Source: Hirundichthys speculiger | Lineage: Eukaryota; Chordata; Actinopteri; Beloniformes; Exocoetidae | NCBI GenBank assembly: GCA_018398805.1 | Contig: JAGFBZ010000333.1 | Span: 310,001-374,000, forward strand | Direction: 5' to 3' | DNA: 64,000 nt | Part shown: in pieces, positions 53,486 through 64,000 of the stretch | Layout of the letters: each line of letters starts with the position of its first letter | Numbering within the stretch: position 1 is the first letter of the stretch | The notes under the pieces: model-generated | What the model saw: the letters and a program-made list of their open reading frames with translations, nothing else | Databases searched by the model: none | What the model was told of the DNA's origin: nothing | Translations under genes and position numbers: made by a program

Positions 53486-54617
53486 TAGGGATGATAACTG
53501 TTTTATAAACCGATACCGATAACCGATGACACACACATATATCTAAGATCATTACATCAATACTATGAACAAAACCAAAAACAGTTTTGACTCTTTAAAT
53601 GAACAGATATTTATTTTTTCCAATGAAAAACTATTATCAAGCCTCTCAAACATTTTCTTAAAGCTATCAAACAAACCTATTTGATATCTCACATCAACTT
53701 AAATAAGGTTCATTACTGACTGATATAAAAAATAAAGGCTCCTTATACTGATGGAAATACATGCATCAGAATTACTAACTGAAAAAGATGAACATTTAAA
53801 GGATTTTGACTTGTGGTTCCATTTAAATTAATACCTTTAATTAAAGTAAATGAGGTTCAGTGATTTTTTTGTTTTTTTTTTTAATCTCATGGAAGCTTTA
53901 GAAGAGAGAGATGAGGGAGAAGGGAAACTGCTGCTGGCTTGCGCATATTAGCATTAGCTTCCGTTAGCTCGCGTTAGCGCCATTTCAAAACTCCATGGAA
54001 GCGATTGTTATGTTGTAGGTGGCTGATCAGGTTTTACGTATTAAAGCTTGTGCTTCCCTCCTTGTAGAATTCACTCAGAGGATTCGTCACAAATAACCAC
54101 CAAACTATCTTCTTCTGAAACTTTAACGAAGTTCCACGCCGCCATGTTTGTTGTGATCAGTATGCTGTGCTGCAGGCTGCATTCAAGGTGTAACGTAAAT
54201 TTCCACGTTCCCTCGTTTGCTAGTCGTTTTTTCAGCCTTTTCTATTTTTTACTTTTTTATGTGTAACATGAGGGAAAATACTGCGAATATCAATTCAAGT
54301 CAGCAACTACCAAAATTATGACGAGTTAACGAGTTGTTTTCCGGCATGAGGGGGTATTCTTGATTTTCCTGATTGAGTAATCGTTTTTCTGATTATGCTG
54401 ACGTCACTTGAACATAGCATTCACTGCCGGTCATTCAAGACTCAGAGGGAGCGAGGCACTGCTGTGTTGACTAAAATATATATGTTATCGGGGCTATTTG
54501 TCGTGATATCGGAGTTATCGGGATGACGTCATAATTTCCTGTTATCGGCCCGATAGTTATCGGCCCGATAGTTATCGGGTCGATAATTATCGGGTCGATA
54601 GTTATCGTGCACCTCTA
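53486..54617. mobile_element. hAT-like MITE, uninterrupted copy of the 3754-6211 family
   Basis: The left tip TAGGGATGATAACTGTTTTA and right tip GATAGTTATCGTGCACCTCTA are flanked by gtaatatc (53478-53485) and ggaatatc (54618-54625), an 8-bp duplication with one mismatch. The right end carries extra copies of gataattatcgggtc. Confidence 0.83.
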
Positions 54618-54625
54618 GGAATATC

Positions 54626-55925
54626 ACTGCTTTGTTTCTCGTAAATGTGTGACTTTATTCACGTGATGTTATGGCTTTTTTCTCGTACATTTACATTTAC
54701 GTTCAGTTATCTTAACCTGGAGTCACGGGTTAAATCAGTGGTCAAGTCCAGTTTTCTCCATCTGGGACATGTGACCAAGGTCCAGCGCCTTCCATCATTA
54801 ATTCATGCTTTAATCACGACTCGTTGCTGTAACGATCTGTGTCCTGGGAGGAGCCAGACGCCGTCGTCACGACTGCAGCTGGTTTAAAATGTCCTTTAAC
54901 TGGTGCAGAGAAACGCCACCTCAGGTTTGGTGTCATTTCATTGGCTCTCAGGTTGATTTTTATTTTATTCATTTTTTTTAATGTTTTTGTGGCCCCGCCC
55001 CTCAGCATCTGTGTGACCCGCTGCTGGACCACTGGCACCCGTAGAGGTTTCAGGTCAGACAGCAGAACCAGGTCCCTGCTCGTGGCCCGTGAGGTTTGGT
55101 GCTTCACAGATGATTGAGCAGCACCCCCTTCGGGCCTCCTCCGTCACTGCTGCAGCTCCTCCAGTCAGGATCTTCTGTTTCTGTCTCCGTGATGCGTCGT
55201 CAGGAGGCAGCGGCGCTGCGGCGTCCTGCGGGTCTGAGCCCCGCCCTGCTGCAGTCACAACAAGGAAGAGGAGCTTTCAGCACCACTGGACCCCCCCCCC
55301 ATGTACAAACAAAGGTCAGTTAAACCACCACCTCGATGAAAACTGACACAAACGTCAATCCTTTACTCACAAGAAGCAATAAAATGGTGAAAAAGATGCA
55401 GAATACAGAAAATGACAAAAGAAAGACAAGAAGCTGGGTAAAAGTTAATAAAACATGATTCATGGTGCAAATAAACCTGGGGAGGGAACATTAAACATTT
55501 AGGATCAGATAAGAGCAGACTGAGGGAGGAGACGACGATGAAGACGGGCGGTTATCAGGATAATCAGATAAATAATAATGAGATAAATTTAGAGATGAAG
55601 AGGAATACCCTCCTTCACCCCCGACACCCTCAACCTGAGAACTGGTCACATGACTTACAGGACAGTTACATCATCTGAGATCACAAATGAACTTTGTGCT
55701 GGAAAGAAAAATAAAAATGTTACACTTGAATAGTTATTTTCTTTCACACATTTCAAAAGAAAATAACAGGATAAAACCCAGAGCTGATAAACTGAAAATA
55801 CCACGTGTGGCATTTCTGCCTTTTTTAAATTAATACATTTTTTAAGTTATACTTCTGAGCCTGTAGAACCCATCATTTAGGATTAAAAAAACAAAATTAA
55901 TTAATTTAGAATAGTTGGATGAGGA
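54626..55925. other. Intergenic, no gene recognised
   Basis: GC-richer part 54800-55320 has short open frames on both strands without motifs. AT-rich beyond. Confidence 0.4.
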
Positions 55926-55929
55926 TCCT

Positions 55930-56170
55930 TGAAGGTCTGGAGATCAGCTCCACTTTCCTCAGGATTCATCTGGATGCTTCTGATTGGTCACGTGATCAAT
56001 AAAAACCCAGACCATCACACTGCCTCCACCATGTTTGCTCCAGATTTGTTCTGGTACAAGTTCATCTTGGTTTCATCCGTCCAAACTTTCTGACTCCAGA
56101 TGGTATTCTGCTCTAATCAGTCCGTCCTGTTCTTAAATGTGTCCGGTGTTCTTGGGTTTATGTGCACATG
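55930..56170. mobile_element. Possible Tc1/mariner-type remnant
   Basis: ccatcacactgcctccacca with atgtttgctcc and ttggtttcatccgtccaaac resemble fragments common in fish Tc1-like copies. No tips or frame are preserved. Confidence 0.3.
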
Positions 56171-56196
56171 TCGTGTCCATGTATACGTACATGTAT

Positions 56197-56211
56197 ATAT
56201 ATATATATATG
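56197..56211. repeat. AT microsatellite
   Basis: Short (at)n run. Confidence 0.8.
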
Positions 56212-56564
56212 ATCAGATCAGTTTAAAAATCTCAGAAATGTTCTTCATGGGACTTTTAACTGTCAGTGTTTCCTTTTCTGCTCAAACCTTTGATCTCATT
56301 CAGAAACTGATAGTCTCAACAGTTCCAGAGATGATCCGGCTGTCCTGCTGGGCGATCCGTTCTACGTGCAGCTCGCCGTGTTCTCAGCTGGGCGTGACCT
56401 CAGCAGTGATGATAAATGATTATAAATAGACCTCTAATTGCCCCATCAGCTGATCACATCCTGCTGTTTACCGTGATGCTATTAATAAAGTTGTTTAGAT
56501 GTGAACTGAAAGTCTTGAACCTCTCCCAGCGTGGGTTTGGTTTCCCCCAGCAGCGTCTGCAGGT

Positions 56565-56566
<2 letters not shown>

Positions 56567-56598
<32 letters not shown>
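56567..56598. repeat. 32-base G homopolymer
   Basis: Uninterrupted G run after aggtga. G-quadruplex forming and error-prone in sequencing. Confidence 0.95.
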
Positions 56599-56601
<3 letters not shown>

Positions 56602-56884
56602 ACGATGTGGCGGCTGAAAGATTCATGAGTCTCAGTTTGATGTTGAGCAGCATGAAGATGTGATGTGTTTTCAGAGGAAAACAGGAAGCAAGAACGTTTC
56701 TGATGCAGATTATAAATGCGTTTGTTTCCACTGCAGATTAAAGTTGCATGAGGTCTAAAATTCATTTTTAAAGGGGACTTGAAATGTCTTCTAGTTTTAA
56801 TGCTTTGTTTTTACATTTACTTGGACTTTGTCATTTGTAGGCAGACACCTCAGATCTGAAACTCATTTAAAAACAGAGGAACAG

Positions 56885-57329
56885 AGGGCTGTACTACGAA
56901 GCAAGTTTGACACAGCCAGGCGTTCTTTGGGTGAGCTGGCTTAACAAACCTGAAACTCGCCATCAGAGATAACTGGTACCACGACGGTGGTTATCAACTA
57001 TCTTTGTTAACCGCGGCTTTCTGCTTTCTGCTCTGTGCGCGTTCACATAAAAGGGGGCGTTTGATGGCGGTCCGTATATTTCATTCAGGAGGAGCAGGTT
57101 TTAATAATGCAGAGCTATGAGGATTTCAAAGAAATCTTTCCGGCCAAAAGCAACACTGTAGGTGCGAATAAAGCCAGAAAGGAGTGCTGGCAAAAAATTG
57201 CAGATCGTGTAAATTCGTAAGTTATATTTATTTCACCTTAATGCACCTTTATTAATCTCCCTCCCTCTTTTAGAGCACTTAAACTTTAAACTTAATGCAG
57301 CAGATTTAAACATTATGTAGGTCTGACTG
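56885..57329 (+). mobile_element. PIF/Harbinger 5' end, cut by a second transposon
   Basis: gagggctgtactacgaagca is the tip common to fish Harbinger elements. A promoter region and a Myb/SANT-like first exon follow. The element is interrupted at 57330 by the long-inverted-repeat family arm and no right end was found. Confidence 0.65.
57107..57216 (+). CDS. Harbinger Myb/SANT-like first exon (partial)
   Basis: ATG then QSYEDFKEIFPAKSNTVGAN, followed by KARKECWQKIADRVN and two bases, then donor GTAAGT. The CWQKIADRVN core is typical of the DNA-binding companion protein of Harbinger transposons. Later exons are absent. Confidence 0.6.
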
Positions 57330-58091
57330 TATGGAGCGATAGGAGTGCCACATTAATAAATAAATAAATAAATAAATAAATGTGGAAATAAAAAGAGAAA
57401 TAAATAAATAAATAAATAAATGTGGAAATATAAAGAGAAATAAATAAATAAATAAATGTGGAAATATAAAGATAAATAAATATGTAAATAAATATATGTG
57501 GAAATATAAAAGGAAATAAATAAATAAATAAATGTGGAAATATAAAGAGAAATAAATAAAAGAAAAGGAAAATCATCTTTAATTTTCGTATTGCATTTGC
57601 TTTTCCTTTTTGGCACTCCTGTGACACAAGGATAAAGCAATGACAAAACGCTTGGTGGACTGAGCTGTCAATCAAATGGCTCTGGGCGGGGCTTCCTGTC
57701 CAGGATGGATAGTCGTTCCCTGATCACTGGATTTCTGCCTGGCGGTATGGGCGCTAACTCATAGATATGTATGCTAGCGTTTAGCCTGACGTCACCAGCG
57801 CTGAGGAGGACGTGCAGACAACTCACGTAGTTTGACTGATAACGGTGGAAAAGTAAATATGGAAAACGTGGAGGAGTTAAGGAGAGGTGTTCAACAAGAA
57901 CTTTTAAGAATTGCTCGGTGTGTGGATGAAAATGTTCAGCCGGACTACATTCTGAGGATGGTAGAAGATGTCAGCAAAAGTCTTGGGCAAATATCTGCAC
58001 TGACCGATACAGACATTGATCCGGTTGTGTGGCACAATCTTGAAGAGGTAGGTACTTTATTCACAGCCTAAAATTCTACCATGTCATGTTA
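57330..58091 (+). mobile_element. Solo arm of the long-inverted-repeat element family
   Basis: Same TATGGAGCGATAGGAGTGCC tip, AT-rich minisatellite, promoter-like block and exon as 21794-22600. It stops at catgtta where a 22-base C run begins. The second arm is missing. Confidence 0.82.
57859..58047 (+). CDS. First-exon-like ORF of unknown transposon protein, copy 3
   Basis: 63 codons, same protein as copy 1 (MENVEELRRGVQQELLRIAR...), followed by donor GTAGGTAC. Confidence 0.5.
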
Positions 58092-58096
58092 CCCCC

Positions 58097-58127
<31 letters not shown>
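58092..58127. repeat. C22 homopolymer followed by CA repeat
   Basis: Twenty-two C, then acacacacacac. Confidence 0.93.
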
Positions 58128-58128
<1 letters not shown>

Positions 58129-59190
58129 TCTCACCTTTTTAACCCCTGACCCATTTTCATGTCTGTTCTTTAATTCAGTGAACAAACACTTGTTGTCATC
58201 TGTGTTAATTAATCCAGATGCAGTTTTATATAGAGAGTTATATTCCCGATCAATATTCCAGATATTTTCTCCTCAGTCTTTGGAAACCAAAAATGTGACA
58301 TGGAGAAGTCAGGACGCTCTTTAAGTGCTGAGAGAAGGAACGGCAGCGTTACGAAGTAGTAAAAACATTTCAGTCCCAAATTTATTTGGGATGTGTTGCG
58401 GTTCTGAAATACAAATACGGTTGTAAATTAACAAATTCAATTAAGTGGACGAGGGGGAAAAAAAACAAGAAATATGTTTGGAAAAAAGCATGTGGGTGAA
58501 TAGGAGAACAGCTCTGCTATCGGAGCACCGGATCCCCGTGAATGAACGAGTGTTTCACGTGGAAAATGTTATTCTGACCACACACACCAGTGTTTTGGGG
58601 CCGTTATGGTAAAGTAATTGCTGCAATTAGAGAGGAGGGTGACATGTGTCAGAGGGTCGGGGGGGTTTCTCCTGGAAACACTTCAGAGCCGATCAGCGGC
58701 CATCTTTAGTCAGCGCCGGATCCACCTCCGAACCCTCGGATGAATCATCTCAGGTGAGACAAGAACGACTGGAGGGACGGTGGCGGTGACCTGGACGGAG
58801 TTTATCTCTGTCTGGGCCTCCTCTTCCTCACACATGTTCAAAAACAAAGGCTAAAAATAAAGCGATGGGCTGAGTGGATGTCCAGGTTTTACTGAGAATG
58901 TTGGACCGAGCGAGGCCATATTAGTGGAAACAAACCTGGAGGAAGCAGGACGCTGGGGGAAAAACACACATAATCAATCACTTTATTGGCATTTGCTTAT
59001 ACAAATGAAAATCCTGCACTTTAACAAATGAAGTGTCAGATTTTCATCAATGTTTCTAAGTCCCAGTAAAAGTAAAGACACATCGTGGTGAGATAAACTC
59101 CTGTTTTTTATTTTTTATTTTTTTTGAGTTAACGCAGTGAAAGCTGCCTGACTGTAGAGGATCTAAGCAGCGTCCAGGTTTATTTGGTTC
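58128..59190. other. Unique-looking intergenic sequence
   Basis: No gene. The 58540-58760 stretch is repeat-free and could be a conserved non-coding element. Confidence 0.35.
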
Positions 59191-59198
59191 ACGTAAAC

Positions 59199-60731
59199 TA
59201 GAGGTCTTCACGGGTCCACTTTCATGGACCCGAACCCGAATGGTCCTGTAAAAATTCGACCCGAAATCGACCCAACCCGAGCTATTATCATGAGTCTGGG
59301 AGTCCAAACCCGAATGGACCTGCAATATCTGGACCCGGAACCAACCCGACCCGAGTCTTTAGTTTCCGACCATGAACCGAACCGAGTTACCCGAATAGAA
59401 CCGAGACAATCCAGCCCAGTGATGCGCAAACTGTGGTACGCGTACCACTGGTGGTATGCTAGCGCTCTCTGGTGGTACGCGGAGGAACATCATGACAACG
59501 CATTATAAATACAACGTTTCAAATGAAATTAAGGTAACAATAAATAACCACAATAAGGAATAAACACTGATCCAGCCCATGGATGCTCATGTTAAAGTTG
59601 TCTAGCATTGAATAAAACTTGATTTTCTTACCTAAAGTTGTCTTCTTCTACCGGTTTAGTTGCTACATAGGCTAGGTGATGTAAACAACAATAAATCCAC
59701 GTCGTTATTTTCTTTGTGGATATAGATGCTATTGGTAGCAACTGCTAACACTAATAGCCTACACCGGTCAGGACATGTGGTCTATTAGCGTTAGCAGATG
59801 CTATTGGTAGAAGCTGCTAATGCTAATAGCCTACACCAGTCAGGACGTGTGGGCTATTAGCGTTAGCAGATGCTATTGGTAGCAACTGCTAATGCTAATA
59901 GCCTACACCGGTCAGGACGTGTGGGCTATTAGCATTAGCAGATGCTATTGGTAACAACTGCTAACGCTATTAGCCTACACCGGTCAGAACGTGTGGGCTA
60001 TTAGCATTAGCAGATGCTATTGGTAGCAACTGCTAACGCTAATAGCCTACACCGGTCAGGACGTGTGGGCTATTAGCATTAGCAGATGCTATTGGTAACA
60101 ACTGCTAACGCTAATAGCCTACACCGGTCAGGACGTGTAGGCTATTAGCAATAGCAGATGCTATTGGTAGCAACTGCTAACGCTAATAGCCTACACCGGT
60201 CAGGACGTGTGGGCTATTAGCATTAGCAGATGCTATTGGTAACAACTGCTAACGCTAATAGCCTACACCGGTCAGGACGTGTAGGCTATTAGCATTAGCA
60301 GATGCTATTGGTAGCAACTGCTAACGCTAATAGCTTACACCGGTCAGGACGTGTCGTGAATATGTTCTTTAATCCAACGTTGTCATGTTGGCGATCCGTT
60401 GTGCTTTACAGCTGCTGGGCAAACCGCTAATAACACGCTAATAACATGCTAATAACATGCTACAGCAACACGGTTTTTTCATGACAAACACACCATGTAA
60501 ATGAATAATTAATTTAACTGCCCCGAGTCCTGACATTAGCTGCCACCGCCAATATCTTTACCTCTCTGGAGTAAACGCAGACCCAGCCTGTCAGAGAGCA
60601 CCGACCGGACCCGAGACTAACTGTACCGATTCAGACCCGAACCCGGAGTCACGTCTTTTGAATGGACCCGAGACCCGATTCGGGTCAGAACCTCGGGTTT
60701 TCGGGTTGTCGGTTTGTTCTGAAGACCTCTA
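59199..60731. mobile_element. hAT-type element with internal 72-bp satellite
   Basis: TAGAGGTCTTCACGGGTCCA and GGTTTGTTCTGAAGACCTCTA tips. Flanks acgtaaac (59191-59198) and acgtaatc (60732-60739) are an 8-bp duplication with one mismatch. acccgaacccg/cgggttcggg sub-ends lie inside. A second tip-like stretch cagtgatgcgcaaactgtgg at 59417 suggests further nesting. Confidence 0.8.
59715..60352. repeat. 72-bp tandem repeat, about 9 copies
   Basis: Unit gatgctattggtagcaactg, ctaacgctaatagcctacac, cggtcaggacgtgtgggcta, ttagcattagca. Within the unit tgctaacgctaatagc and gctattagcattagca form an inverted pair. Confidence 0.93.
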
Positions 60732-60739
60732 ACGTAATC

Positions 60740-61440
60740 ACTTCCTGACTCTTCCAGTTTCTAGCGGCTCCAAGAAAACCTGCGTTCCTCTGTTTCAAAC
60801 TAAATATTCAGCAACAACCAAAAACAGGTCCAACAATGGTTGTTGGCGTAAAGAAAGAAAGTCAAACAAAGGTCTTTGCTCAAACGAAGAAATAAATTAT
60901 TGAACAGAAAACACAAGGCTTCAGAGCGTCATCCAAACTGGCAGAGAGGCGGGAACGAAGCTGGAGGTCCTCCAGGTCCGAACCGCCAGCTGGACACTCT
61001 TGAGACTGGCCAATCACAGAGCCACACCTGCCATGACCCGGGTCATGACATCCCCCAGGTAAAAATCAAATTTTCAGAACATTTAAAGAAATGTTTGATT
61101 ACCAAGATCCTGACAAAGAATCCGCTATAATGTTTTTGTACAAATGTCTTCATCTAGTCTGGTAATAACGAGGAGCAGTGCATCACTACAGGCCTGTGGT
61201 CAGAGATGGAGGGAGTGGACCTGGATCCTCCATCAACTCGTGTCAGCAAAAACTGCAAAACTGCACCTACTTCAAGACTGTCGGGGTTCATGTCCAGCTC
61301 AGATGGACCCGAGAAGTTCAGGGCCGACGGCGCCGGTGGACTGAAGAGAAGAACCTCTGCAGCTTCAAAGGAAGAGACATCTGTCTCTGGGAAATCCAGA
61401 ATGGTTCACTTCAGCAGCACAGGGAAGAGCTGGCCTGGGC
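60740..61440. other. Intergenic, no gene recognised
   Basis: Short open frames only. Confidence 0.4.
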
Positions 61441-61970
61441 CCCGGGCCCCGGCCCTAACTGGCCCCGGACCTGGCCCTAACTGGCCCAGGCCCCGGCCCC
61501 TGGCTCTAACTGGCCTCAGCCCTAACTGGCCCTGGCACCGGCCCTAACTGGTCCCGGCCCCAGCCCTAACTGGCCCCGGCCCCAGCCCTAACTGGCCCTG
61601 GCACCGGCCCTAACTGGCCCTGGCCCCTGGCCCTAACTGGCCCGGGCCCCTGCCTCGGCCCTAACTGGCCCCAGCCTCCGGCTCTAACTGGCCCCGGCCC
61701 TAACTGGCCCCGGCCCTGGCCCCCGGCTCTAACTGGCCTCAGCCCTAACTGGCCCCGGCACCGGCCCTAACTGGTCCCGGCCCCAGCCCTAACTGGCCCC
61801 GGCCCTGGCCTTAACTGGCCCTGGCACCGGCCCTAACTGGCCCTGGCCCCGGCTCTAACTGGCCCCGGGCCCCCGGCTCTAACTGGTCCCTAACTGGCCC
61901 CAGCCCTGGCCCTAACTGGCCCCGGACCTGGCCCTAACTGGCCCCGGCCCTAACTGGCCCCCGGCCCCAG
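61440..61970. repeat. GC-rich minisatellite, CCCTAACTGGCCCCGGCC units
   Basis: About 25-30 irregular units of 15-30 bp sharing ctaactggcccc. Confidence 0.92.
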
Positions 61971-62049
61971 CCCACCTGCTTACCTGAATATATTTTTGCA
62001 GCTTTTCCAAACTCACATTACGTGAAACTGAGCGTGAGGGAAGTGGTTC

Positions 62050-62475
62050 TGACCAGTTCAGTCCTGGTGGATGAAAACAGGCCACAGTGATCCAGATGCA
62101 CTCATACGGCACCAGTCTTCATCATCGGTGGTGAGTTGCTCAGAGCCGATGGCGGGACTGAACTGCAGGAGGCGGTCGGGGGTTACAAATGTGCTGATGT
62201 CAGAGGGATGAGGGGTGAGCTGGACCTGCCAGGATCCTGTTAGTGGATCCAGTTTTGTCACGTACTTTGCTGATCTGACTCAGTCAACACGGTCATCGAT
62301 GCGTGGAGGAAGGAGGTCGGACTCAGGCTTAATCGTGCCGTTGATTTTACGGTGATCGGTGTGGAAACATGCTGGATGGTCGGGTTTTGGCTCCGTAAGT
62401 GAAAATGAGCTCCAGGAAGGGTTTCTGGGAAGTGCAAAACCGTTCTCCAGGAGACACTTAACCTCCTGTTGCATT
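62050..62475 (-). pseudogene. Ty3/gypsy retrotransposon reverse transcriptase fragment
   Basis: The minus strand shows EVKCLLENGFALPRNPSW, PDHPACFHTDHRKINGTIKP and AKYVTKLDPLTGSWQVQL, the N-terminal fingers and palm of a Ty3/gypsy Pol. It is interrupted by at least one frameshift or stop and cut before the catalytic aspartate pair. No LTRs were seen. Confidence 0.82.
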
Positions 62476-62754
62476 GTGGGACGTTTGGTTGGATCGACAC
62501 AATGATCCTGCTGTTTTAAAGGTCTGTGATGACCAACATCAACATCAGGACTTACCGTGGTTTGAGTGGGAGCGTCACCAGGACCGGTTGGGTGGTCTTG
62601 AATGAGCCGGACAATATCACACTTCAGAGGACAAAAGATGCTTCAAGGATGCGTCCAAATCCAACAAAGTCTCAGAGTTCCCCAGACATCCACAAGAGAC
62701 CGAGCCATGTTGGACATCCAGGTGACCATCAGAAGGGTTTAATGGTGGCTAAGA

Positions 62755-64000
62755 ACGGACACAGGCCACCAGAAACCAGGACACAGACCACCGGAGAAAC
62801 CAGGACAGGGACTCAGACCACCGGAGAGACCAGGACAGGGACACAGACCACCGGAGAGACACGGACACAGACCACCAGAGAAACCAGGACAGGGACACAG
62901 ACCACCGGAGAAACCAGGACAGGGACACAGACCACCGGAGAAACCAGGACAGGGACACAGACCACCGGAGAAACCAGGACACGGACACAGACCACCAGAG
63001 AGACACGGACACTAGCCACCAGAAAAACTAGGACAGGGACACAGACGACCGGAGAGACATGGATACAGGCCACCAGAGACACTAGGACACGGACACAGAC
63101 CACCAGAGAAACCAGGACACGGACATAGACCACCGGAGAAACCAGGACATAGACCACCGGAGAAACCAGGACAGGGACACAGACCACCGGAGAAACCAGG
63201 ACACGGACACAGACCACCAGAGAAACGAGGACAGGGACTCAGACCACCGAAGAAACCAGGACAGGGACACAGACCACCGGAGAAACCAGGACTGGGACTC
63301 AGACCACCAGAGAAACCAGGACAGGGACACTGACCACCAGAGAAACCAGGACACGGACACAGACCACTGGAGAGACACGGACACAGGCCACTAGAGAAAC
63401 TAGGACACGGACACAGACCACTGGAGAGACACGGACATGGACACAGACCACCAGAGAAACCAGGACACGGACACAGACCACGGGAGAGACACGGACACAG
63501 ACCACCAGAGAAACCAGGACACGGACACAGACCACCGGAGAGACACGGACATGGACACAGACCACCAGAGAAACCAGGACACGGACACAGACCACCGGAG
63601 AGACACGGACACTAGCCACCAGAGAAACCAGGACACGGACACAGACCACCAGAGAAACCAGGACACGGACACAGACCACAGGAGAGACACGGACACAGGC
63701 CACCAGAGAAACCAGGACACGGACACAGACCACGGGAGAGACACAGACAACCAGAGAAACCAGGACACGGACATAGACCACCAGAGAAACCAGGACAGGG
63801 ACACAGACCACCGGAGAGACACGGACACAGGCCACCAGAGAAACCAGGACATGGACACAGACCACGGGAGAGACACGGACACAGGCCACCAGAGAAACCA
63901 GGACACGGACACAGACCACAGGAGAGACACAGACAACCAGAGAAATCATGACACAGACACAGACCACCGGAGAGACACGGACACAGACACAGACCACCAG
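62755..64000. repeat. 30-bp minisatellite, continues past window edge
   Basis: Unit agaccaccggagaaaccagg plus acacggacac, with 18-bp short units (ccggagagacacggacac) interspersed. Both strands are open over long runs with purely repetitive products. Confidence 0.95.

Noticed and set aside
62749..63997. Long valine/serine/tryptophan-rich and threonine/arginine-rich frames at the right edge
   Set aside because: Products of the 30-bp minisatellite in multiple frames.

Overview
This window is vertebrate nuclear DNA, almost certainly from a teleost fish. It holds two intron-rich housekeeping genes in a head-to-head arrangement. Around them are dense, nested DNA transposons of hAT, Tigger/pogo-like and PIF/Harbinger-like types, retrotransposon fragments, and unusually long minisatellites. 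No bacterial, viral or CRISPR architecture was seen.

Genes. (1) XPOT (exportin-T, nuclear export receptor for tRNA) lies on the minus strand. Twenty coding exons run from the start codon at 17370 down to 13. They encode 897 codons, and the last roughly 65 residues lie beyond the left edge. A CpG-rich stretch at 20.5-21.4 kb probably holds its promoter and a non-coding first exon. (2) RPL18A (60S ribosomal protein eL20) lies on the plus strand in five coding exons, 24480-32570, 176 residues, with a TOP-type pyrimidine start and an AATAAA signal. Its intron 1 hosts an H/ACA snoRNA, probably SNORA68. A nearly identical second copy of that snoRNA sits in intron 3, carried by a roughly 0.5-kb duplication that also copied the start of exon 2.

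Layout. 1-17.4 kb: XPOT, with introns enlarged by nested hAT-like elements (several with 8-bp target duplications) and minisatellites. 17.4-24.4 kb: divergent intergenic region with more hAT-type MITEs and a 2-kb inverted-repeat element at 21794-23750. 24.4-32.6 kb: RPL18A. 32.6-64 kb: no protein-coding gene recognised. This part is a mosaic of minisatellites (12-bp-class CTG-rich, 14, 20, 28, 30 and 72 bp units), a tRNA-derived SINE, LINE reverse-transcriptase and Ty3/gypsy fragments, more DNA transposons, and islands of unique sequence that could be regulatory.

Most interesting. Two unrelated transposon families (21794-23750 and 41239-42293) have the same form: two inward-facing copies of a terminal region, a first exon and a splice donor, arranged as a long inverted repeat. 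Read-through transcripts would fold into long hairpins. The RPL18A snoRNA duplication and a predicted GC-AG intron in XPOT also deserve checking.
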